64,000 nt of DNA from Okapia johnstoni (taxonomy: Eukaryota > Chordata > Mammalia > Artiodactyla > Giraffidae), in assembly GCA_024291935.2 (NCBI GenBank), contig CM044309.1:100589628-100653627 (forward strand), read 5' to 3'. Both the position numbers and the translations under genes were made by a program. Shown one piece after another: positions 55,976 through 64,000 of the stretch (positions are counted from its first letter, which is position 1; the number at the start of each line of letters is the position of its first letter). Below the pieces are notes generated by a model. It was not told where the DNA came from, ran no database searches, and saw nothing but the letters and a program-made list of their open reading frames with translations.

Positions 55976-56429
55976 ACGATAGATGGGGAGGGGGGCAGTG
56001 TTAGTAAGACTTCCTGTTAGAAATGATGACGTCCAAAGGGAGCACAGCTGTGTCAGTGTCAAGCACACGTCGAGGGTGCACTTCTGGAGGTATTTTATGC
56101 ATAAGTGTTTGTATGAAGTGAAAGCAAGTAAGCCATGCCAACAACAGAGCCATATCATACCTCGCTGTGACTGACTTTACAGCCTCCACCCTTGCTCTGT
56201 TTCAGGAGCTCCACTGTCCACCCCCTCACCCCCCAGTACCCCCACCCCCCGGCCCAAATAGTTTGTTAAGTGAGGCTTTGGGGAGAGTCGAAAGGAGAGA
56301 AGATAAATTCTCAAATTTCCAAGTGATCCAAACTCCCCAAGAAATCCAGGGGGTACAATGAGGTATGACCAGCATAACCTAAAAGACCAACAAATATTTG
56401 CCTAATGGTTGATCTTCCCTTTGAAAATC
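55976..56429. other. Unassigned, with C-rich tract
   Basis: Contains the G4 motif at 56221-56250. No gene recognised. Confidence 0.45.
56221..56250 (-). other. Strong G-quadruplex motif
   Basis: Four C-runs of 5, 6, 5 and 6 bases separated by tca, agta and a on the + strand. The minus strand therefore has four long G-runs with loops of 1-4 bases. Confidence 0.75.
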
Positions 56430-56525
56430 CTGAAGCACTTTTGCAAATAAAGACTCTCCTCTTACAGATGGCAAGCCTGAGGCTAAGAAAGTCATTTCCC
56501 CAAGTCACACAGACAGGCACTTGGA
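56430..56525 (-). mobile_element. MIR SINE fragment
   Basis: 'cttacagatggcaagcctga' and 'ccccaagtcacacagacagg': reverse MIR core. Confidence 0.7.
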
Positions 56526-57495
56526 GAAACAGACCACACCGTTTCTGGCTTCCCTCTTGGTTCTGCTGTTGAGATCAGGACCCTCTTCCCACCAATGAAG
56601 ACACGAAAAGTTACAAGTGGTTCTGCTCAGGGGGGTAGGCAAATTTGGTGTTAACTGGTACTGTTCCCTAAGCCCAGTTCGCAGGCACACCTAGTTCTTC
56701 AGGACACGCTGCGTGTGGTTTCTGAGGAAGGCAGGCCTTGGCAAAACACTTAGCATTTCAAGTCTGCACGCGTATCCAGGTTGCCATGATCGGCAAGGGT
56801 TTTCTGGCAGGTGAGTTATGCCCTGCAGTATTTTTGGTTTGTTTTTATGGTCTTTAAAGCCACCAAGAAAGTCAGTGGCCCTGGAACTCAAACTTCTGAA
56901 ATCTTTAACTCTGTTGCGGAGATTTCAGTGTTCAAACCTGTTTCTTTTTGCAGCAGGAGTTTCAGCATTTAAGACCAGATAAACGTGATAAGACAATGGC
57001 AGAGGAAATTGTGGGTTTATGTCTCCAGGTGGGCTAATTTCCAAATTACACTAGAGAAAATTGCTCAGGATAATTTCACAGGTTTCCTCTATGGTTCGCA
57101 GTGGCAGGATTGTTGCACCTGCAAAATTTAATTACACGTTTATTTTTTTTTCCACAGTGAAGATATCACTATAATTGGGAGTTGCTTGCCTTAGCCAAAC
57201 TTATTTCTTGTAGGGACCAGGAGAAATAGTTTTATCCTGGGAATGAAAAAGTGATGACGTGAGGCTATCTGACATAATTGCTCTGCAGATTTCAGGTTAG
57301 TTCATTTTATCTGCAATGAAATCACTGGAAGAATACCTTCGTGAAGAGTTTTGATCTCCATCACAACTGACTCATGTTTGTTTTCACTGATTGTGAGATG
57401 ATGACATACTTGAAAGTGAATCGTACATTAAAGTTTCATCTATCAAGAGGGATTGAAGCTAGGGTGTTTTGATTAATTTAACATTGATAGTGACT
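56526..57495. other. 0.97-kb repeat-free block
   Basis: No transposon recognised. It contains a CRE-like tgacgtga (57255-57262), several TAAT-type motifs (for example 57028-57045), and no long open frame. Possible regulatory DNA, unproven. Confidence 0.35.
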
Positions 57496-57506
57496 ATAAA
57501 TATCTT

Positions 57507-57711
57507 GTTGTTCAGCCGCTCAGCCATGTCCAACTCCTTGAGACCCCATGGACTGTGGCCTGCCAGGCTCCTCTGTCCATGGAATTCTCCAGGCAAGAAT
57601 ACAGGAGAGGGTTGCCATTTCCTCCTCCAGGGGATCTTCCCAACCCAGGGATCAAACCTGCATGTCCTGCATTGCAGGCAGATTCTTTACTGCTGAGCCA
57701 CCAGGGAAGCC
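57507..57711 (-). mobile_element. Bov-tA SINE
   Basis: Reverse, full length; 11-base TSD ataaatatctt at 57496-57506 and 57712-57722. Confidence 0.95.
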
Positions 57712-57739
57712 ATAAATATCTTACATGGGCAAATTTGAA

Positions 57740-57860
57740 TCATTTTCATGAATATTTATTGAGTGCTTTCTAGGTTCAAGGCCACAGGGGAGACACTGTG
57801 AGAAACAAGCAAATGGAGAAAGTCTGCTCTCAGGGTATTTGCATTCTTGAAAATAATGAT
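57740..57860 (+). mobile_element. L2 LINE 3' region
   Basis: 'gaatatttattgagtgcttt' and 'ctgctctcagggtatttgca'. Confidence 0.7.
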
Positions 57861-57869
57861 TTTTTTTCT

Positions 57870-58175
57870 TTTTAAATTTTTAATTTTTTCTTGGGGTATA
57901 GCCAATTAACAATGTTTTGATGGTTTCAGATGAACAGTGAAGTGACTTAGCCGTACATATACATGTATCCGTTCTCCCCCAAACTCCTCTCCTGTCCAGG
58001 CATTGGACATGACATTGAACAGAGTTCCATGTGCTATACAGTAGGTCCTTATTGGTTATCCATTTTAAATATTGAAGTGTGGACATGTCCACCTCAAACT
58101 CCCTAACTATCCCTTTCCCTATCCTGCCCCCCAGCAACCATAAGTTCTTTCTCTAAGTCTGTGATTTTTTTTTTT
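57870..58175 (-). mobile_element. L1 3' end
   Basis: 'cttggggtatagccaattaa', 'tgctatacagtaggtcctta', 'cccagcaaccataagttctt'; ends in a T-run at 58166-58179. Confidence 0.85.
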
Positions 58176-59045
58176 TTTTGAGTCAAGAGACTACAGTAAA
58201 AGTTATGTGTTAACTCGGATCCATTTCAAATTTCAGTTAGTCTTCTTTAAGTGACTGGAAGTATTTCAGGTCACCACACTTGCTTGAAGGCCAGTGGTGA
58301 GGGGTCCCTCAGCAACATGCACAAAGAATTAATTTTTAGACCCAATATCTGACATTAGCTTGTTTGTCAGCTTTTATAAAAGTAGAAAGGAGAGCATGTT
58401 GATTTAAGATCCTTTGTTACTTGGTTTTCAGCTAATTGGGCAACACTGTTAAAAGCCATTGTATTATGTATGATCAATAAAAGACAAGCTAGCTATGAGT
58501 TCCAAGAAGGAGGAAATCATGGTGGAATGAGAAATCTTGATGCAGCATCAGCGAGAGAGTGACTGGGTCTGGGGCACTAAGTAGGATCAGCATTTGTCAA
58601 TGGCTGTCAAGAAAGGGCATGATGAAATTGTTGGGGGGGACTTTTGGTTGTCACAATGACTGTGGGATTCTACAGGTATTTGGTGGGCAAGAGCCAGGGA
58701 GGGGAGATGCCCTGCAGTGCTAGGAACAGTCTCAAACCACAAAGACTTATCTTATGTCCTTCACAACCCAGCATGTAAGTGAAAAATCAGTTCATAATCA
58801 CCTAAGGATCCAACTTTTTTTACATAGAAACACAGGGTATCTTTGCATGATTCTAAATATGTTGAATTTAACCCCAAATGCAATACCATGTACATAGAGA
58901 GAAAATTGTATTTTGTTTTGTGAACTTCCCAAGAGTCCTTCACCACTTGGTAAATACCATCCTCAGCATCGCTGCTCTGGACACATACATATCAGACCGA
59001 GTCTGTACCACTCACATCACGGCGATTCCATGGAGAGCCAGTTTC
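58176..59045. other. 0.87-kb unassigned block
   Basis: No repeat or gene recognised. Confidence 0.4.
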
Positions 59046-59049
59046 TTTT

Positions 59050-59188
59050 TGTTCTGTTTTGTTTGTTTTTGTTGTTGTTGTTTTGGCTGTACTGCATGGC
59101 TTATAGGATCTTAGTTCCCCCACCAAGGATCGAACCTGGGCCCCCCGCAGTTCAGCGTCCTAACTACTGGACCACCAGGCAGTTCTGA
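59050..59188 (-). mobile_element. CHR-type SINE
   Basis: T/G-rich start, 'ggatcttagttcccccacca', 'aaggatcgaacctgggcccc', 'ggaccaccaggcagttc'. Confidence 0.87.
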
Positions 59189-59314
59189 TAACCAGCTTCT
59201 AATCAACTCCTTGTTTTCATAGTTGTGGCCAGGCATTAACGTTTTGGTAATTGTATTATTTCAAAATAAATTACTTTCTCTTTTACATTACATGTTGGTC
59301 AATATAATGATTTT

Positions 59315-59632
59315 TTTTTTTTAAATTGTGGTAAATACATTTAACATTTAGGTATGTTTAACTTGGGTCTCCTGCATTGCAGGCAGATTCTTTACTGTCT
59401 GAGCCGCCAGGGGAAGTAAACAGTTCAGTGATATTAAATACACTCATGTTGTGCAACCATCACCACCATCCATCCATATAACTCCTTTCATTTGCAAAAC
59501 TGAAACTCTAGACCCATTAAATAACTCTCCCTCCTTCCTCCACCCACTGGCAACTACCATGCTACTTTCTACCTTTATAATTTTACTACTTCTACTAACG
59601 ATACAATGATTTTTGATAGTCTGTGTGTAGAT
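59315..59632 (-). mobile_element. L1M 3' end
   Basis: 'ttaaattgtggtaaatacat', 'tgttgtgcaaccatcaccac', 'gcaaaactgaaactctagac', 'ctggcaactaccatgctact'. Interrupted by a 49-base SINE head. Confidence 0.85.
59368..59416 (-). mobile_element. tRNA-head-only Bov-tA scrap in L1M
   Basis: 'ttgggtctcctgcattgcag' to 'gagccgccaggggaag': the tRNA-derived head alone, reverse, without Bov-A body. Confidence 0.82.
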
Positions 59633-60074
59633 AAGCTATAGTATCTATGACTTGTGTTGCAGGACAGTAAGGAAGAATTATACGATACTTGTTATGAAAA
59701 GGAGGCCTTGAGTCTAATAGGGTTAGAACTACCAGTATCTATGAATCAGCTAACAGTACGTTTGCATGGTCTGTATCTTAGAAAATCAGCCTTTAACTTA
59801 ACAACGTGTTTAACATTTCCTGCGAACCTAAGCCATTTAGAGGTGGGCCTTTATTTCCTTGAGCTTTTCCAGCCTTGTTTCAATTTCCACACTAGCTTGA
59901 TCTGATCTGACAACCATCCTGAAATTGAATTTAATCCACAAAAATAGGAGCTCCTTGTCTAGACCACAGTCTACTTTACTTAGTATCTCTGGGTTCTCCA
60001 GCATGCCTGGCCATTCCTGAATAAACAGTTGCAGTGTGTTTGACTGAAAGACATTTTAAAGGGAAGTATACGTG
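59633..60074. other. Unassigned; weak exon-like frame
   Basis: A forward frame at 59654-59905 includes a possible short exon (59663-59755, see findings). No repeat recognised. Confidence 0.35.
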
Positions 60075-60292
60075 CATAGTAAGTCACTTTGGTCATGTCC
60101 GACTCTTTTTGACCCTTTGGACTGTCGCCCACCAGACTCCTCTGTCCATGGGATTCTCCAGGCAAGAATACTGGAGTGGATTGCCATGCCCTCCTCTGGG
60201 GATCTTCCCAACCCAGGGATCGACCCCGCATCTCTTGTCTCCTGCATTGGCAGGCAGGTTCTTTGCCACTAGCACCACCTGGGAAGCCCAAA
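60075..60292 (-). mobile_element. Bov-tA SINE
   Basis: Reverse: 'gtcatgtccgactctttttg' to 'caccacctgggaagccc'; a short insertion (gtctcctgc duplicate) near box B. Confidence 0.9.
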
Positions 60293-60324
60293 CTTGAGTA
60301 TTTGGCAGCTCTAACCCAAGAGGC

Positions 60325-60582
60325 GGAGAAGGCAATGGCACCCTACTCCAGTGCTCTTGCCTGGAAAATCCCGTGGACGGAGGAGCCTGGTAGGCTGCAG
60401 TCCATGGGGTCGCTGGGCGACTTCACTTTCACTTCTCACTTTCATGCCTTGGAGAAGGAAATGGCAACCCACTCCAGTGCTCTTGCCTGGAGAATCCCAG
60501 GGATGGCTGAGCCTGGTGGGCTGCCGTCTCTGGGGTCGCACAGAGTTGGCCACGACTGAAGTGACTTAGCAGCAGCAGCAGC
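60325..60582 (+). mobile_element. Bov-A2 SINE, full dimer
   Basis: Two Bov-A units joined by 'cttcactttcacttctcact', (agc)n tail, 12-base TSD aacccaagaggc at 60313-60324 and 60583-60594. Confidence 0.96.
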
Positions 60583-60764
60583 AACCCAAGAGGCTCATCG
60601 ATATCCATCCATATCCCACTTGGCAGGTCCTGCCTTCCTCACCTGTCTCGGGACGCCCCCCACACTGATCAGTTTTAATAGGAGCACTGTACTGTTAGTC
60701 ATCCTGATGTGACATCCACTAGCCCCTCTGATAACTCTGGCTCTAATAAATTACCACCCAGAAC

Positions 60765-60960
60765 CCAGTGACTCAGTGGTAAAGAATCTGCCGGCAATGC
60801 AGGAGGCGCGAGGGAGACACGGGTTTGATCCCAGGGTTGGGAAGATCCTCTGGAGAAGGAAATGGCAACCCACTCCAGGATTCTTGCCTGGGAAGTCCTT
60901 CTGGCAGGCTACAGTCCATGGGGTCTCAAAGAGTTGGGCGAAACAAAGCAACTGAGTATG
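60765..60960 (+). mobile_element. Bov-tA SINE
   Basis: Head starts at 'cagtgactcagtggtaaaga' with an 11-base extra piece before box B; the body is shortened near 60895. Confidence 0.88.
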
Positions 60961-61267
60961 AGAACCAATAAAAAGACCTTGTAATCTGACTCATGCACTG
61001 GTTTGTAGCATGCCTGTGACTTCACTCTCTTTGAATTACCTGAGGTAATTTTCTCACGTGGAGAGAAATCTCATTTGTCATTCTTTAATAGTGCCAGCTA
61101 AGAATAAAAAAAAACCTTACCACTAGCATGAGGTTCGATTTCTTTAGATGGTTGCAGAATTAAGTACCATCTACTATTTTGCATTCGGTGTAAACTCACT
61201 CAGTGAGTTAATTTGTTCTCCGCGACTGCACCAAACACTTCCTGCCCATTAAAAAAAAAAAAAAAAG
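60961..61267. other. Unassigned non-coding stretch
   Basis: Ends in a 17-base A-run (about 61250-61266). Nothing else recognised. Confidence 0.4.
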
Positions 61268-61485
61268 ATTTGTTGCTGTTTAGTCACTAAGTTGTGTCTG
61301 ACTCCTTTGTAACCCCATGGACTATATAGCCCGCCAGGCTCCTCTGTGCATGGAATTCTCCAGGCAAAAATACTGGAGTGGGTTGCCATTTCCTTCTCCA
61401 GGGGATCTTCTCAACCCAGGGATTGAACCCGAGTCTCATGCACTGCAGGCGGATTCGTTACTACTGAGCCGCCAGAGAAGCCCTT
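61268..61485 (-). mobile_element. Bov-tA SINE
   Basis: Reverse: 'gttgctgtttagtcactaag' to 'gagccgccagagaagccc'. Confidence 0.91.
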
Positions 61486-61684
61486 AAAAGACAATATGGA
61501 ACATTATATATGTAGGGATGTTTTAGCAAAGCTTACATTTGCTACCCTGTGATTTTTTTCCTAAGAAATGTCTGTTTGAAATGGGTTATATTATGACTGC
61601 CAGTTAATATGCAAAATCACCATAAATGATTCCAAAATACCAGTAAATACAACACTAACTTTTTCATTCAGCTATGAGTATTTT

Positions 61685-61965
61685 TATGATTTATTTTTTA
61701 ATTGGGGTATAATTACAGTGTTGTGTTAGTTTCTGCTATACAATGACATGAATCAGTTATATGTATACATATATCCCCTCCCTCTTGAGCCTTCCTCCCA
61801 CCACCCCTCCACCATCCCAGCCCTCTAGGTCATCAGGGCACCAGGCTAATCTCCCTGTGCTATACAACAGCTTCCCCCTAGCCATCTATTTATACGTTGT
61901 AGTATATATATGTGTGTGTAGTATATATATATATGCTACTCTCTCAATTTGTCCCATCCTCTCCT
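61685..61965 (-). mobile_element. L1 3' UTR fragment
   Basis: 'attggggtataattacagtg', 'tatgtatacatatatcccct', 'ccctgtgctatacaacagct' and a TA/TG-rich end. Confidence 0.85.
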
Positions 61966-62182
61966 TCTCTGGTGGCTAAGTGGTAAAGAATCTACCTGCC
62001 AATGGAGGAAACACAGGTTCAATCCCTGACTTGGGAAGATCCTCCCGGGGGTAGGAAAGGACAACCCACTCCAGTATTCTTGTCTGGGAAATCCCATGGA
62101 TAGAGGAGCCTGGCGGGCTGCAGCTCCCGGGGTCTCAAAGAGTCAGTCAGACACAACTGAATGACTAACCGACAACAATGAA
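61966..62182 (+). mobile_element. Bov-tA SINE
   Basis: 'ttctctggtggctaagtggt' head to 'gtcagacacaactgaatgac' tail. Confidence 0.91.
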
Positions 62183-62432
62183 ATCTACAAAGGCCTTAAC
62201 AAACACTTCCCAGTGGGTACACAAAGCTCCCTCCACCATCTCCCGGAAGCCCTCCTGGGTTGTTCCAAAGTGTATTTAGCTCACTCTATTTGGAACTTAG
62301 TTGCTCTGCTCCTTAGCACATGAATAGTGCCTGATAGGTATTGTGGGCTAACGATTTTATTAATATGTCTTTCCTCAATATTGTTGTCAAGGAGCTTCGG
62401 TTTCAGAGAGGTTAAATTCTTACTGCACACAG

Positions 62433-62705
62433 GTTGGAGAAGGCACTGGTGACCCACTCCAGTACTGTTGCCTGGAAAACCCCATGGACAGAGAAACCTG
62501 GTAGGCTGCAGTCCATGGGGTCGCTAAGAGTCGGACACGACTGAGCGACTTCACTTTCACTTTTCCCTTTCATGCACTGGAGAAGGAAATAGCAACCCAC
62601 TCCAGTATTCTTGCCTGGAGAATCCCAGGGACGGGGGAGCCTGGTGGGCTGCCGTCTATGGGGTCGCACAGAGTCGGACACGACTGATGCGACTTAGCAG
62701 CAGCA
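62433..62705 (+). mobile_element. Bov-A2 SINE, full dimer
   Basis: Two Bov-A units, 'cttcactttcacttttccct' linker, (agc)n tail, 8-base TSD gcacacag at 62425-62432 and 62706-62713. Confidence 0.95.
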
Positions 62706-62900
62706 GCACACAGATTATCTGTCTTACTCATGGGCTCTTGGCTTCTCCCAGAATTTTAACTTGCACATGACTTTGGCCGGCTTCGGTGCCAAATCCCTGT
62801 GATCTTTTTGTTAATTGACTGCCAATGTCTAATTAGTTTAGTTTCTCAGTATACTACTCAATTATCTGTGAGTGAATAACTTTATAAGCACTGTGTCTTT

Positions 62901-62968
62901 CTAAGTTCCAAACTAAGTTCCAATCTAAGTTCCTAAGTTCTGGTCTAAATTCCAAACTAAGTTTCCAT
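62901..62968 (+). repeat. 12-bp tandem repeat, about 5.7 copies
   Basis: Units start at 62901, 62913, 62925 (8 bases only), 62933, 62945 and 62957, each based on 'ctaagttccaaa' with a few changes. Confidence 0.85.
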
Positions 62969-63419
62969 CTGTGATATTGGATTTGAGTCAGGAGAGGGTT
63001 AAAATCAAGTTAGAGGAATTATTTCATAACCAGAGGTGAGTCGGGAATTTTCTGTTCCTTGTGAATAATCTCTGTGCCGACTTCCCCTTCAGCAATGAAT
63101 GTTAAGAGTTTAGTTGTCACTGCCATGAGAATCAAGGCAAAGTGCCCTCTCCTCCCCCACTGGAGTCCCAAATGCTTTGCAAGAGGAATCTGACAGCCTG
63201 AATGGAAGAGAAGAGTGTTGTTGGGGGCGGGAGAAAGGCGAGAGGGGTAGGAAGTGTTTCTTTTCCCTGACATTTGAGCTGTGAATTGTCAGGAAGGGAG
63301 AGATCGTGAGTGGGTTTTATCAGTTACTGAGTGGAGCTCTGCTCCAAGCACTAAGCTTATTTCTCAGAACCCCTGGGATACAGTAATTTTTTAGGTGGCA
63401 TCTGTAATAGTGAAGGAAT
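62969..63419. other. Unassigned non-coding stretch
   Basis: Nothing recognised. Confidence 0.4.
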
Positions 63420-63622
63420 ACAGGATTTGGGGTCCAAGCATTGGGATTACTGCATCTTAATACGTGGGTTAAATAATTGGGTGCGAACTATTTAAATGCT
63501 CTCTGCCTCCGTTTTCTTCTGTGTCAAGTGAGGAATAACAATAGCACTCCTTCATGCTTTGCTGTGAAGTTGAGATGAGATAAAACATATGAAAGTGCTT
63601 TGTAGACACTAACGCATCAGAC
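63420..63622 (+). mobile_element. MIR SINE
   Basis: 'ctgcctccgttttcttctgt', 'gtgaggaataacaatagcac', 'gatgagataaaacatatgaa', then 'agtgctttgtagacac'. Confidence 0.75.
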
Positions 63623-64000
63623 TAAGGTCAATTACACGTTATTAAAAGTGCCTGCTCTGTCTGGTCCGAATAATAAAACACTGTTCATGCACTGGAGGTA
63701 GAATCCATGAAAAGGCTAAGCTAATTGACTTTTTAAAATGTTAAATAGTAATACATCTCCCTTCCCCTCAACCCAAAGCAAATTTTTATGTCAAAAAGAA
63801 AAAAGGAAGAAAAGAAAAATAACACTGCTTATTGTCAGAAAGAAGAAACATTTTGAATGCAACTTCTGATTTTTTAATAGTACCAACAAAGCACAAGAAG
63901 ATACTAGGGATATTTGCTGGGCTTTCAGGGTTCAGCTTCCATTCTATTGAGCTTAGTCTCAAAAGTCTATCAGTAGCAGCAAATTAGTTACAAATTAACA
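63623..64000. other. Unassigned, A/G-rich patch
   Basis: 63780-63850 is A/G-rich. No repeat or gene recognised up to the window end. Confidence 0.4.

Noticed and set aside
1..64000. tRNA-like box A/box B motifs at many places
   Set aside because: All belong to the tRNA-Glu-derived heads of CHR and Bov-tA SINEs with SINE bodies attached; no mature-length tRNA with a proper fold and end was seen.
1..64000. Many similar short repeats that might suggest a CRISPR-like array
   Set aside because: The recurring words are Bov-A/BovB 3' tails at irregular spacing in both orientations; no regular repeat-spacer pattern.

Overview
The window looks like nuclear DNA of a bovid (cattle, sheep, goat or close relatives). 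The basis is its dense load of pecoran retroposons: tRNA-Glu-derived CHR-type SINEs, Bov-tA SINEs, Bov-A2 dimers and BovB (RTE-clade) LINE fragments. Older mammalian repeats (MIR, L2, L1M, one MLT1-like LTR) lie beneath them. The species cannot be fixed from sequence alone. No operon, CRISPR array, rRNA or genuine tRNA gene is present, and there is no complete protein-coding gene. Most open frames fall in BovB reverse-transcriptase remnants, in SINEs read through, or in a minisatellite.

Layout. 1-9400: single SINEs, MIR, L2 and L1 pieces, plus an inverted duplication (about 4432-4604 against 7431-7615). 9400-13860: a probable solo LTR split by a BovB, an opposing BovB 3' piece, and the longest BovB (about 2.3 kb), itself split by a Bov-tA. 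13860-18360: degraded AT-rich L1, L2, and a 1.4-kb BovB ending tail-to-tail with a SINE. 18360-32100: mixed single SINEs, L2/MIR and ancient repeats, a 5-copy 23-bp minisatellite grown inside an L1 3' UTR, and a diverged direct duplication near 19.5 kb. 32100-40400: chimeric and nested insertions (a SINE/BovB composite, an L1M hit three times, a fold-back SINE). 40400-50000: L1M, ancient repeats, and the best candidate for host coding sequence, a minus-strand exon-like frame at 46340-46654. 50000-64000: more BovB, three Bov-A2, a strong G-quadruplex motif at 56221-56250, and a 12-bp tandem repeat at 62901-62968.

The window is best read as intronic or intergenic sequence. If the 46.3-46.7 kb exon is real, the window contains introns of a minus-strand gene I do not recognise. 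I found no convincing new multi-gene system. The unusual items are mostly rearrangement and retrotransposition signatures, listed separately. Repeat family names come from recognising consensus features by eye, so element ends without a target-site duplication (TSD) are approximate to about 10-20 bases.
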